Of a stretch of 64,000 bases of DNA, positions 53,646 through 62,339 are shown in pieces. A program made the translations under genes and the position numbers. The stretch covers positions 19,559-83,558 of the forward strand of contig JAFTYU010000002.1 in the NCBI GenBank assembly GCA_017461235.1, in the 5' to 3' direction. The notes beneath the pieces are model-generated. The model saw nothing but the letters and a program-made list of their open reading frames with translations. It was not told the origin of the DNA and searched no databases. The stretch is from Clostridia bacterium (lineage in GTDB: Bacteria; Bacillota; Clostridia; Oscillospirales; Acutalibacteraceae). Numbering within the stretch: position 1 is the first letter of the stretch; each line of letters begins with the position of its first letter.

Positions 53646-54022
53646 AAATTTACCACCTTTTTATTTATGTAATTATTTTTATGTTTGCTCCTATGATATA
53701 AAAACAAATATTTAGTTGAATAGTAAAATACCCATTACGTACATACTATTAAATCACAGTTATCTTTTTGTCACAATGGTCTGTCGGGGTATACTCCGAT
53801 AGAATATAGACAACTATACTAAATCTCTTTAAAACCCCGCTTTTTGTGTACTCTGACGGGGAACAGTTTTAATTCATAGTTCTTTTTATACAATTTATCT
53901 ACATTTTTTGACGGATTTCTACGGATTTTCCTTGACTTTTCAAACAAAAACATCTATCCTTATACTTGTGTGTACTATCTTAAGATACAGTTCAAAAACA
54001 GTTTTCGACAGAGGTGTAGGTA
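53646..54022. promoter_or_regulatory. Divergent control region between the CHAP protein gene and module B
   Basis: No gene. Rightward promoter TTGACT (53933-53938), 17 bases, TATCCT (53956-53961), matching module A. A second possible one is TTGTCA (53768-53773), 16 bases, TATACT (53790-53795), the latter inside a near-palindrome TCGG-GGTATACT-CCGA. A perfect palindrome TATCTTAAGATA lies at 53977-53988, just after the transcription start. A weak hairpin CCCCG...CGGGG lies near 53835-53863. The word TACATACTA (53740) also occurs upstream of module A (46430). Confidence 0.6.
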
Positions 54023-55660
54023 ATGAAAAAAATTTGTCCTGAATGCGGTAATCATTTACCTGATGAAGCTTCTTTTTGCTTAAACTGTTTTTATTCTTTT
54101 GATTCAGCTGAACAAAACGATAGTAAAAAAAAGAAAAAAACTCTCCCCATCATTTTGTGGCTTAAGCTTCATTATAAAAACCTTTTAAAATACTCCTTGG
54201 CTGCTCTGGCATTTTTAATTGTTATGGGTATTTGCATATCGGCTATAAAAATCGGAAACCATTCTTCCCTTAAATCACCCGACACCACAGTAATAGTGGA
54301 AGAAACACGCTACGTACCCCTCACAGAGTCAAACGGTGTTGCCGTTACTGATGAAGCCGGTGAACAAGTGACTGGTGTTGTGGAAGTTACAAAAATCGAA
54401 ACTTTGCCTGCTTCCACTACACAAAAACAAGGTTTACTTGACAAAATTTTTAATTCGGACACGAAAAAGAACACAGAGACAAATAACGATAAAGCTACCG
54501 ACGACAAAACTACCGAAACCACGGAAAAGAAAGGATTTTTCGACCAGATTATTGACTCAGTGTTCGGCACAGATGAAGAAGAATCAACAAACGCCCCCAC
54601 AACAAACCTTTCTACCGTGGAGCACGGCACAACCCAAAACACTACGGTTCTTTCTTCAACAACCACCAATCCCGTCACTACAACCGAAAAACCGACTCAG
54701 ACGACTTCATCAACCGTGGGTACCAGCTCTATTACAACAACTGAAAACGGAAGTTATTATTTTGAATACGCGCCGCACAATAGCAGTGATCCCGACGGCC
54801 CTATAGCAATAACAAAATATGTCGGAAACGCTTCTGTTGTAACAATTCCTGTTCAAATCGATGGTAAATATGTTCAAGAAATACGACCCGATTGTTTTAA
54901 AAACAATAGTATAATTACACAAATTGATATTCCTTATAATTCAAACAGAAAATATATATGGCTTAAGGATTACTGCTTAAACAATTTAACTTCACTCACA
55001 ACAATTAATTTATACAATAACAATTTTTTTCTATATACACGTTTTGCGTATAATTGCCCTATTAAACATTTGAATTTCGATTCCACAAAATCAAAATTTA
55101 TAGATGGTGCATATTATTATAAAGAAACTCTAAAATGGTTTTCAGCCCATCCTTCATTCACAACATTAACGATTCCTGATTGGTGTACCAAGATAGATGG
55201 TTCTATAAATTTTCACGAAGTTCCCAATCTCAAAGTAATCAATATTCACAAAAATGTTGTTGGCATTCCTGTATACTCTGCTCACTATTCAAACGAATTA
55301 AAAGCTATAAATGTTGAAGCAGGCAATTCGCTTTGCATGTCAGTAGATGGAGTACTATTCGCAAAAACCTATGCAACTGACACATCATATAAATATTGTG
55401 TTTATCCCTATTCAAAAACAGATACGGTTCTAAAATTACCTGAAAACAGTACCCTGGGCACAGGGAAAGGAACTGCTTATACCGTTAACCCGAATCTTGA
55501 GGAGCTGTGGTTACCTTTAAGCAGTACCTTATCAAAACCTGACGACACACATTTTTACAATAAATCTTACCCGAACCTAAAAACAATTCATATTGCAGAG
55601 GGACATCCCCAATACGAGAAAATAGCAAAAACCTTTAAAGGAACTATTAAAACGTATTAA
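54023..55660 (+). CDS. Module B: zinc-ribbon, single-pass membrane protein with BspA-like ectodomain
   Basis: A 545-residue paralogue of the protein at 46642. Zinc ribbon with Cys at 5, 8, 19 and 22 (same spacing), one transmembrane helix (~55-77), then the shared SLKSPDTTVIVEETRYVPLTESNG segment. A longer Thr-rich linker holds EKQ-like KQGLLDKIFNSD and EKKGFFDQIIDSVFGTD, before a BspA-like C-terminal domain (VVTIPVQIDGKYVQEIRPDCFKNNSIITQIDIPYN). Linker and ectodomain have diverged more than the ribbon and helix. AGAGGTG precedes the ATG. First gene of ribbon-HTH-kinase. Confidence 0.84.
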   Translation: MKKICPECGNHLPDEASFCLNCFYSFDSAEQNDSKKKKKTLPIILWLKLHYKNLLKYSLAALAFLIVMGICISAIKIGNHSSLKSPDTTVIVEETRYVPLTESNGVAVTDEAGEQVTGVVEVTKIETLPASTTQKQGLLDKIFNSDTKKNTETNNDKATDDKTTETTEKKGFFDQIIDSVFGTDEEESTNAPTTNLSTVEHGTTQNTTVLSSTTTNPVTTTEKPTQTTSSTVGTSSITTTENGSYYFEYAPHNSSDPDGPIAITKYVGNASVVTIPVQIDGKYVQEIRPDCFKNNSIITQIDIPYNSNRKYIWLKDYCLNNLTSLTTINLYNNNFFLYTRFAYNCPIKHLNFDSTKSKFIDGAYYYKETLKWFSAHPSFTTLTIPDWCTKIDGSINFHEVPNLKVINIHKNVVGIPVYSAHYSNELKAINVEAGNSLCMSVDGVLFAKTYATDTSYKYCVYPYSKTDTVLKLPENSTLGTGKGTAYTVNPNLEELWLPLSSTLSKPDDTHFYNKSYPNLKTIHIAEGHPQYEKIAKTFKGTIKTY

Positions 55661-55688
55661 CCGAAACATTGATAAGGAGAACCGATAA

Positions 55689-56126
55689 ATGGATTATAAA
55701 AGAACTGCGGATTTGCTCGAACAGTTAAAAATCCAGAACAAATCCTACGAAAGTTATCTTGAAGAAAATCAGGACAGCTTCATTCAGAACGACTTAAAGG
55801 ATTATTGGCAAAGCATTTTAAGCACCTGCCCCATGAAGAAAACGGATATTATAAATAAAGCGGATGTTGGTTACACCTTCTTTTATGATATAATTAAAGG
55901 TAAAAAAATCCCTTCAAGGGACACTATCTGTAAAATTCATATCTCTATGAATCTCGGTCTGGAGCCTTGTCAGAACACCCTTAAGCTTTACAACTGGGCA
56001 TCGCTCTATCCCAAAAACAAACGTGACAGTATAATTATATACGGAATAACACACCATATGGCTCTGTACGAAACAGATGCACTTTTAAAACAAAATAATC
56101 AACCACAGTTGGCGAAAATGTTATGA
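55689..56126 (+). CDS. Module B: HTH-like regulatory protein
   Basis: A 145-residue paralogue of the protein at 48220: MKKTDIINKADVGYTFFYDIIKGKKIPSRDTICKIH is the HTH-like core and LYPKNKRDSIIIYGITHHMALYETDALL the C-terminal part. AAGGAG precedes the ATG. Its stop overlaps the kinase start as ATGA, so the two are translationally coupled. DNA binding is inferred from the fold pattern; it might instead be a kinase adaptor. Confidence 0.8.
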   Translation: MDYKRTADLLEQLKIQNKSYESYLEENQDSFIQNDLKDYWQSILSTCPMKKTDIINKADVGYTFFYDIIKGKKIPSRDTICKIHISMNLGLEPCQNTLKLYNWASLYPKNKRDSIIIYGITHHMALYETDALLKQNNQPQLAKML

Positions 56127-56857
56127 GTAAATACAGCGAATTTATTGAAAAAACTTTAGAAAGCGAATACACGCATCTGCAGTGTTTTAAAAATGACGAT
56201 TCAATTAAAATCGATCTCTACAAGCACACAAAAATCCGAAAAAAGCTTGTACTTATACGCTCAAAAAACAGGAATGACCATATCTTCCGTATTCTTCGTG
56301 GTATAAATCATCCAAATCTGCCTACAGTTTTTGATGTTTGTGCCTGTGACGATTACCTTATGGTCCTTGAAAGCTATGTAGAAGGAGAGTCTCTCAGCAA
56401 GCTGCTTCAAAAAGGCTGCGTTACTAAAAAACAAGCGGTAAAGTACACCATTGATGTTTGTGAAGCTTTAAAAACACTACACGAAAAACAAATAATTCAC
56501 CGTGATATAAAACCCGAAAATATAATTATCAGCCCCGACGGCAAGGCAATTCTCATAGATTTGCAGGCGGCACGTCTCGTTACAGACACAGACCATAAAG
56601 ATACCATAAACCTTGGCACGGTAGGCTACGCCGCTCCCGAGCAATACGGAGTCCATCAGTCCACACCGCCTACCGACATTTATGCCGTGGGCGTGCTTCT
56701 TAACGAATTGATTATCAACTGCCACCCGACAGTCAGAATCCCGTCAGGTAAACTCGGAAAAATTATCTCTAAATGTACCGAAACACAGATATATAACAGA
56801 TACCAGACTGTGGATAAGCTTATAGCTGACTTAAAACGTTACTCGTTCTTCCATTGA
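56123..56857 (+). CDS. Module B: atypical cytosolic Ser/Thr protein kinase
   Basis: A 244-residue protein that is only a kinase domain (no transmembrane helix, PASTA or other sensor). HRDIKPENIII (catalytic loop) and GTVGYAAPEQYG (activation segment end) are normal. The glycine-rich loop is not recognisable, the VAIK Lys position reads LVLIRSKN (Arg), and DFG reads DLQ (ILIDLQAARL). The N-lobe is therefore degenerate while the catalytic Asp and metal Asp remain. Likely partners are the coupled HTH protein and the zinc-ribbon protein. No PP2C phosphatase gene is in the window. Confidence 0.85.
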   Translation: MSKYSEFIEKTLESEYTHLQCFKNDDSIKIDLYKHTKIRKKLVLIRSKNRNDHIFRILRGINHPNLPTVFDVCACDDYLMVLESYVEGESLSKLLQKGCVTKKQAVKYTIDVCEALKTLHEKQIIHRDIKPENIIISPDGKAILIDLQAARLVTDTDHKDTINLGTVGYAAPEQYGVHQSTPPTDIYAVGVLLNELIINCHPTVRIPSGKLGKIISKCTETQIYNRYQTVDKLIADLKRYSFFH

Positions 56858-56924
56858 TAAAAACTTAAAAAAATGCTCATAAGTTAAACCAAAAATGTTC
56901 CGGCACAATTATAAAAGTAATAAC

Positions 56925-56964
56925 AAAATGACCTCCTGCCAAATACGGCAGGAGGTCATTTTTT
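56925..56964. terminator. Bidirectional terminator between module B and glnA
   Basis: A 16-bp stem, 56925-56940 with 56947-56962, loop AAATAC, with T-rich ends both ways. Confidence 0.9.
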
Positions 56965-56975
56965 CACGTGAATTA

Positions 56976-58400
56976 TTAAAGATTGTAATATTTCTCAAAT
57001 TCCACAGGATGGGGAACTTTTGAAATTTCACTACATTCAGCACGTTTTGATTTGATAAAGTTCTTAATAAGTTCTTCGGGGAATACGCCACCTGCGGTAA
57101 GGTATTCGTTATCTGCTTCAAGAGCATCAAGAGCCGCCTCAAGTGATGTGGGAAGACCTTTAAGCTTTGCTTTTTCCTCATCGGGAAGATTGAAAAGGTT
57201 AAAGTCATAGGGTCCCCAACCGTTTGCACGGGGGTCAATTTTATTTTTGATACCGTCAAGACCTGCCATAAGAATTGCTGCATAGCAGAAATAGGGGTTG
57301 CAGGTTGCATCCGGGTTACGAAGCTCGAAACGACGTTTGTCGGGAGCCTTTGCATAAGCAGGAATACGGATAACCGCACTTCTGTTAGACGTTGCATAAC
57401 CTACTGTAACCGGAGCTTCAAAGCCGGGAACAAGACGTTTGAAGGAGTTTGTGCTGGGGTTTGTGATAGCACAAAGTGAAGAAATGTGTTTAAGAAGACC
57501 GCCGATGAAATAGTGAGCAGTCTCACTGAGATTTGAATATCCGTTATCATCTGAGAATACGGGCTCACCATCTTTGAACAACTGAATATGAACATGCATA
57601 CCGCTACCTGCTTCGCCATAAATGGGCTTGGGCATAAACGTAGCAGTTTTACCGTGTTTGAGAGCGGTATTACGAATAATGTATTTAATCCACATTGTGT
57701 TGTCTGCCATTTTTGACATCTGACCCAACTGAGGCTCAATCTCAAACTGACCTGATGCGGCAACTTCGGGATGATGATAGTTGATTTCGATACCTGCATC
57801 TGCCATGTGTAAACACATTTCACTACGGCATTCGTATGTAACGTCAAAGGGCTTTGCAATGTGGTAGTTTTTTTGTTTGGGAACAATAACGCCGTTGTCT
57901 GCGACGGAACTGTTCCAATATGACTGCTGTGCATCAACATCGGCACTTATATTGTCGGGTGAAACATTCCAACCCACCTGATCGAAAAGATAAAATTCAA
58001 ATTCGGGAAGAATAAGCATTGTATCTGCAATTCCGCTATCCTTCATATACTGTTCTGCAGCAAGAACAATATTTCTGGGATATTGGGCAAGGGGTCTGTT
58101 AGCGGGTGAATCAATAATCATAGCGTTACCTGTCATAGATAACGTGGGGATTGTGCAGAAGGGGTCAACAATGGCGGTATCGGGGTCGGGAATAAAAACC
58201 ATATCGCTTTTCTCAACAACCGCATAACCATAGTTTGAAGCATCAAAGCCAATACCGTTCTTCATTGTTTCCTCAGAAAAATTTTCTGCGGGAATTGTAA
58301 CGTGGCGGTATTGACCGTTAATGTCAACCATTTTGAAGTCAACCATTTTAATGTCTTTTTCTTTAATGAGTTCAATAATTTTATTGATTTTATTTTGCAT
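56976..58400 (-). CDS. glnA: Glutamine synthetase, type I
   Basis: A 474-residue enzyme making glutamine from glutamate, ammonia and ATP. Motifs: LPEFEFYLFD, HHPEVAASGQFEIE, FMPKPIYGEAGSGMHVHIQL, NPSTNSFKRLVPGFEAPV, NRSAVIRIPAY and RRFELRNPDATCNPYFCYAAIL. Length fits the longer GSI-beta-like group. The adenylylation site, usually NLYDLPPEE, reads NLFNLPDEE, so Tyr is Phe and adenylylation is not possible there. Own promoter at 58436-58464. No GlnR or nitrogen regulator gene nearby. Confidence 0.95.
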   Translation of the reverse strand: MQNKINKIIELIKEKDIKMVDFKMVDINGQYRHVTIPAENFSEETMKNGIGFDASNYGYAVVEKSDMVFIPDPDTAIVDPFCTIPTLSMTGNAMIIDSPANRPLAQYPRNIVLAAEQYMKDSGIADTMLILPEFEFYLFDQVGWNVSPDNISADVDAQQSYWNSSVADNGVIVPKQKNYHIAKPFDVTYECRSEMCLHMADAGIEINYHHPEVAASGQFEIEPQLGQMSKMADNTMWIKYIIRNTALKHGKTATFMPKPIYGEAGSGMHVHIQLFKDGEPVFSDDNGYSNLSETAHYFIGGLLKHISSLCAITNPSTNSFKRLVPGFEAPVTVGYATSNRSAVIRIPAYAKAPDKRRFELRNPDATCNPYFCYAAILMAGLDGIKNKIDPRANGWGPYDFNLFNLPDEEKAKLKGLPTSLEAALDALEADNEYLTAGGVFPEELIKNFIKSKRAECSEISKVPHPVEFEKYYNL

Positions 58401-58435
58401 CTGAACAACGACCTTTCAATGCTGATTTGCAATTT

Positions 58436-58464
58436 ATATTACCATATAATTTTATATTTTTCAA
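58436..58464 (-). promoter_or_regulatory. Promoter of glnA
   Basis: Minus-strand TTGAAA (58464-58459), 17 bases, TAATAT (58441-58436). The -35 overlaps the stop of the upstream gene. Confidence 0.75.
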
Positions 58465-59321
58465 TTACTGCTTTCAAATCTCGAAACTAAATATTTTCCT
58501 GTTTTTGCCATAAGCACCGCACAGTCGGGCAAAAGGATATCAGGTTTTTCATTCATAAAATAATCTGCTTCAAAGGTCAGATCTCCTGTATAGCCGATTT
58601 CTGCAAGTGATTTCATAACATATTCCCAGTCAGTTACACCAAAAAACGGAAGTGTGTGGGAATCGTGTGTACCGTCCACATCATGCACATGCAAGCACTG
58701 TAGTCTTTTGTTGCCCAACATTTTTACAAAATCACCTATATCTTCTCTGACAAGAGTGGCGTGACCTATATCAAGGCACGCAACAAAGCAATCGTTATCG
58801 AGCGCATCAATATATTTCACAAATTCTTCCGGTCGGGAGCAGGTGGAATGATTTATCATTCCAGTATTCTGCCACATATTTTCAAGAGCAACCCTGATAT
58901 CATATTCTTCACAATAGGGGATAAGCTTTTTGTAAAACTCCATATTGTACTCAAACAGCTTTTCGGGATTACCGTCCACATTGTATTCAAGATGTTGACA
59001 AGGATGAACAATAATATTCTTAACGCCTAAATATGATGCCCTTTTTATAGCTGTCACGATTTCATCAAACCGTTTTGCCGTTTTTTCTTCATCTTCAAAT
59101 GATGAGCCGAAGGGAGCGTGAGACTGATTAAAAACAACGCCCTTATCCTCAGCGTATTTCCTTATTTCAGTATAATACTCCTTACCATGCTCCGCGGTAT
59201 AAATCTCTTTATCAAACTGAGAAAAATCAAGAGCATCGTATCCCGCATCGACTAAAATATCAATGGCTTTATGAAAGCCGAACTTACGATGAAATCTGCC
59301 TGTAGTTGTAGAAAGCTTCAT
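58461..59321 (-). CDS. Sugar phosphate isomerase/epimerase family (xylose isomerase-like TIM barrel)
   Basis: A 286-residue AP_endonuc_2 barrel protein. Metal-site candidates: NQSHAPFG, IIVHPCQH, VALENMWQN (Glu), CLDIGHATLV (Asp, His), CLHVHDVDG and LTFEADYF (Glu). Substrate unknown. AGGTGAT precedes the ATG. It has no close operon partner; the repeat-filled spacer lies upstream. Confidence 0.87.
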   Translation of the reverse strand: MKLSTTTGRFHRKFGFHKAIDILVDAGYDALDFSQFDKEIYTAEHGKEYYTEIRKYAEDKGVVFNQSHAPFGSSFEDEEKTAKRFDEIVTAIKRASYLGVKNIIVHPCQHLEYNVDGNPEKLFEYNMEFYKKLIPYCEEYDIRVALENMWQNTGMINHSTCSRPEEFVKYIDALDNDCFVACLDIGHATLVREDIGDFVKMLGNKRLQCLHVHDVDGTHDSHTLPFFGVTDWEYVMKSLAEIGYTGDLTFEADYFMNEKPDILLPDCAVLMAKTGKYLVSRFESSN

Positions 59322-59437
59322 AATATCACCTGTGATTTAAGCAAAAACTTGTTTTTAATGTTATCAAAAATTTATCTTTCGTAGAGAAATATCTCTGTTT
59401 TCAAAATAAAAAGCGAGACCTTACATCATACCTTACG

Positions 59438-59558
59438 AGTGAAGTTTTTAGTTGCACAAAAAATGAAGTTAAGTTTACCTTTATTTCACTTGCGCAGCAA
59501 ACTTCACTGCTCTGCAACTTCACTTACCGTCAGGTAAACTTAGTTGGCGCAAAGCGCC
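59438..59558. repeat. Tree-like repeat element B, running into the end of a gene
   Basis: Same design as element A with a different arm. AGTGAAGTT (59438-59446) and AATGAAGTT (59462-59470) are followed by the reverse-complement arms AACTTCACT (59500-59508, 59516-59524) and a diverged ATTTCACT (59483). Inserts: TTGC-GCA-GCAA (59490-59500), GC-TCT-GC (59509-59515), TTACC-GTCA-GGTAA (59524-59537), GGCGC-AAA-GCGCC (59546-59558). The last hairpin encodes part of the C-terminus (KALCAN) of the phosphatase-superfamily gene that stops at 59540. Confidence 0.75.
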
Positions 59559-60322
59559 TTACCTTCCCATTCTTTTGCAGGGGGCACTTCAAGAAGTTTT
59601 GCGATTGTAACCGCAACGTCTTTTATAGACACATCGCCTTCAATCTCTTTGCCTTTTGCAAAGGGTTTGCCGCAAAAAAGAATCGGTATCGTCATATCTT
59701 CGGGCATATCCGTACCGTGACTTCTGTCGTGACCGCCGTGATCTGCAAGGAGAATTATTGTATAATCGTCGGAAATGCCGTTCTGCAATTTTTCAACACA
59801 GGAAAGTGCCTTGCTGACACTTTTCATATACTGTTCACTCATCCAACCACAATCGTGGCCGCCTACTTCATCGGTTTCACCAAGATACAGGAAAAGGAAG
59901 TCAGGCTCCGACTGATTGATGTATTTTATTGCCGCATCGGTGATTGTGATATCTGTATCCGACTGTTTATGTTGGTTAACACAAAGCGAAACATCAAGAT
60001 GGTCAAATCTTCCTAAATCGCGGAGCTCTTCCCAGCTATAGAAAAAAGCACATTTTTTGTCATAATCATCGAATTGGTCAAACATACCTTTTATAGGACG
60101 CACCTGGGGCACATAACCGTTTGTTAAAATCCCGTGACGCTGCGGATCAACACTATGGAAAAGCGACATATGACACGGAAGCGTAACGGAAGGCATTACG
60201 GTTCTTGCCTTCAATGAATATGTACTGTTTTCAACTAACCTTTGTGCGAAGGGGTTGCCGCACTGCATCATACCATCCGGACGCATACCGTCAACGAGCA
60301 CAAGAATAACTTTTTCTGACAT
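59540..60322 (-). CDS. Alkaline phosphatase superfamily (type I phosphodiesterase/nucleotide pyrophosphatase-like)
   Basis: A 260-residue metal-dependent hydrolase. VILVLVDGMRPDG (metal Asp), SVTLPCHMSLFHSVDPQRHGI (Thr/Ser nucleophile region), LYLGETDEVGGHDCGW and LLADHGGHDRSHGTDMPEDM (metal Asp/His) are present. No signal peptide, so cytosolic. AAGGTGAT precedes the ATG. Its last codons lie within repeat element B, which may have altered the original C-terminus. Substrate unknown. Confidence 0.87.
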   Translation of the reverse strand: MSEKVILVLVDGMRPDGMMQCGNPFAQRLVENSTYSLKARTVMPSVTLPCHMSLFHSVDPQRHGILTNGYVPQVRPIKGMFDQFDDYDKKCAFFYSWEELRDLGRFDHLDVSLCVNQHKQSDTDITITDAAIKYINQSEPDFLFLYLGETDEVGGHDCGWMSEQYMKSVSKALSCVEKLQNGISDDYTIILLADHGGHDRSHGTDMPEDMTIPILFCGKPFAKGKEIEGDVSIKDVAVTIAKLLEVPPAKEWEGKALCAN

Positions 60323-60364
60323 AAAATCACCTTCAAAAATCTTTGTTAGCTTCTTTATTACTAT

Positions 60365-60400
60365 AAAAAGACTCCCGACGAAGCGTCAGGAGTCCTTTTT
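60365..60400 (-). terminator. Terminator of the TM2-like gene
   Basis: GACTCC-GACG stem (60370-60380) with CGTC-GGAGTC (60384-60394), one mismatch; the minus strand ends in a T run. Confidence 0.85.
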
Positions 60401-60407
60401 CATCTTA

Positions 60408-60650
60408 TTAAAGCGGAATACCTGCAGAGAAAGTGCCTTTTCCTTCTTCATATTCTTCATCGGTCATTTTAAGGATTTTAACGCCGAGAATAATACCCTT
60501 AATTACATTAATAAAACCGATAACGCCGCAAGAAATGATTAAGAAAACAATTCTCTTGATACCTGTACTTGTCTGTCCCTGCATAAAACAAGGAACACCT
60601 ACCTGATTGAAGAGAATGCACATAATTCCGAATAAAACTCTGTTATTCAT
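60408..60650 (-). CDS. Small TM2-like membrane protein
   Basis: An 80-residue protein with two hydrophobic segments (MNNRVLFGIMCILFNQVGVPCFMQGQ and GIKRIVFLIISCGVIGFINVIKGIILGVKIL). The sequence around VPCFMQGQTSTGIKRI resembles TM2-domain proteins, and the cytoplasmic tail is acidic. Function unknown. GGAGG precedes the ATG, with a strong promoter at 60685-60713 and its own terminator: a one-gene unit. Confidence 0.75.
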   Translation of the reverse strand: MNNRVLFGIMCILFNQVGVPCFMQGQTSTGIKRIVFLIISCGVIGFINVIKGIILGVKILKMTDEEYEEGKGTFSAGIPL

Positions 60651-60684
60651 AATTCTTCCTCCTTTGACTAAATACTGTAAAAAT

Positions 60685-60713
60685 ATAATAACAATATATC
60701 AAAAAAATGTCAA
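60685..60713 (-). promoter_or_regulatory. Promoter of the TM2-like gene
   Basis: Minus-strand TTGACA (60713-60708), 17 bases, TATTAT (60690-60685). A GTCTA-TT-TAGAC dyad lies just upstream (60732-60743). Confidence 0.85.
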
Positions 60714-60752
60714 TACGTATGAAAATTTTAGTCTATTTAGACAACAAGGCTT

Positions 60753-62201
60753 TTAACTCAAAGGATATAAGCACAGATTTTCATCAGCAATCATAAACCT
60801 TGGATACTCTGTAAACATATCAACATCAGGTTGTTCTTCACTTTCAAGAAGTGTAAATGTGAAATCACTGAAGCCTGTTCCGTAATCCGCCGCAACATGT
60901 GGTGCATCCTTTACAAACCAGGTATTTTCAGGGAAAAGTGCTGTAGATGCATTAATAACATTATCACGTGAAATATATTTTTTGTTAACGCCTGCAATCT
61001 GCTCTTTTGTAAGACACTTGCCGAAAGGTGCAACCGTTGCAAAGTTTGATGTAAGCTCTGTTTCAAGAACGCCGTCACCGTTCACATCGGCTTTTGCGTG
61101 GACGGGAACGAGTGTGCCGTTATAGTTGGATACAAATGATATTTTAACACCGCTGTTCATTGCAGCTGTGAGCGTTTCTTCCGTACTGAAAACAAAAGCT
61201 TTTGTTTCTTCTATTTTTTCAAGCAGTACAGGATATTCATCTTCATGACCGCCGAAGATTGTCTTAACTCCGCTTTCAAAATCATCATCGGGACAAAGTG
61301 CCCAGAAGCCGCATAGTGTACCGAAGCATTCTCTTAAGACCATATCGTTTGCTTTATCAAAACTATCCGCAACAATATCGTTTGCAACGCCTGTGATATA
61401 GTCAAACACGCCTAATGCATCAAAAACACCAAGGAAAAATCTCAAGAACAAATTATTGTCACTCGCATCATATATAAGCGTGAGAAGCACGTCACTTTCA
61501 AACACAATTCTTCCGTTAAGGGCCTCGCCGCAAACGTAAGTACCGTTATGAGCTCCGGAAAGATATACTACCGAATTAAGGCTTTCCGTGCCATGATAAT
61601 ACATATAAGCGGTTGTAACCATACCGCCCATTGAAGCACAGATTATGTTAACCTGTTCTTTTCCGCTGTCAACCTTCGCAGTATCCACAAAGCTTTTTAG
61701 TTCATCTGCAAGCTGTTGGGGAGTTTTTCGCCAGTCATAGGTGAAGAAATATGTGTTTTCTGCGCCGTATTTTTCAACTGCGGTTTTTACAATTCCTGTT
61801 TCAGCACCATCTGTGAGATTTGCAACAAACTCGGGATAATTCGCCATTGAGCCCGGATACTGCACCATTGAAACAGCTTCAACAGAATTTCCTTCATTAT
61901 CACAGGCAAGGGGTGACAAAATTTCATAAGCAACGTCCATAGCTGTGTCGATTACAATATTTTCATCAATAACGTTAAGACGCGCAAAAAACGACTGCAT
62001 AACAAGAGGGAAAATCGTTGTGAGCTCCACATTCAATGCTTTACTTCCGTCTTCATAGGTAAGACCTGCGAAATCAATGCCTCTGACAATAATAACCGGA
62101 CAACCGTCATAATCCGCGGCAGCACTTTGTTGTGCAACTGACGGAACAACCAGCGAAAACACCATCACAGCCGCCAACAAAAAAGAAACTAATTTTTTCA
62201 T
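60753..62201 (-). CDS. Secreted alpha/beta hydrolase, lipase-like
   Basis: A 482-residue exported protein: signal peptide KKLVSFLLAAVMVFSLVVPSVAQQSAAA, then an alpha/beta hydrolase. PVIIVRGIDFAGL resembles the oxyanion segment, YFFTYDWRKTPQQLADEL is typical of LCAT/PGAP1-type lipases, and NIICASMGGMVTTAY is the nucleophile elbow (Ser in ASMGG, with the first Gly of GxSxG replaced). A plausible acid and His lie near KADVNGDG and DAPHVAADYG. The start at 62201 has AGGAG at good spacing; upstream ATGs are closer or lack sites. Confidence 0.8.
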   Translation of the reverse strand: MKKLVSFLLAAVMVFSLVVPSVAQQSAAADYDGCPVIIVRGIDFAGLTYEDGSKALNVELTTIFPLVMQSFFARLNVIDENIVIDTAMDVAYEILSPLACDNEGNSVEAVSMVQYPGSMANYPEFVANLTDGAETGIVKTAVEKYGAENTYFFTYDWRKTPQQLADELKSFVDTAKVDSGKEQVNIICASMGGMVTTAYMYYHGTESLNSVVYLSGAHNGTYVCGEALNGRIVFESDVLLTLIYDASDNNLFLRFFLGVFDALGVFDYITGVANDIVADSFDKANDMVLRECFGTLCGFWALCPDDDFESGVKTIFGGHEDEYPVLLEKIEETKAFVFSTEETLTAAMNSGVKISFVSNYNGTLVPVHAKADVNGDGVLETELTSNFATVAPFGKCLTKEQIAGVNKKYISRDNVINASTALFPENTWFVKDAPHVAADYGTGFSDFTFTLLESEEQPDVDMFTEYPRFMIADENLCLYPLS

Positions 62202-62339
62202 ATCCATATCTCCTATATCAATTATCCATCTCACAAAGCGTTGTACTGATACACCTTTACGGAACCCGTAATTGCTGAAACACAGCTTTCAACATTATCA
62301 TCTCCCGAAAATGCTGAAATTTATAAATACCTTGTTTTT

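Noticed and set aside
46642-56857. Known anti-phage defence system
   Set aside because: A kinase and HTH gene alone do not match any defence system I can name, and the surface-exposed BspA domains favour sensing or adhesion.
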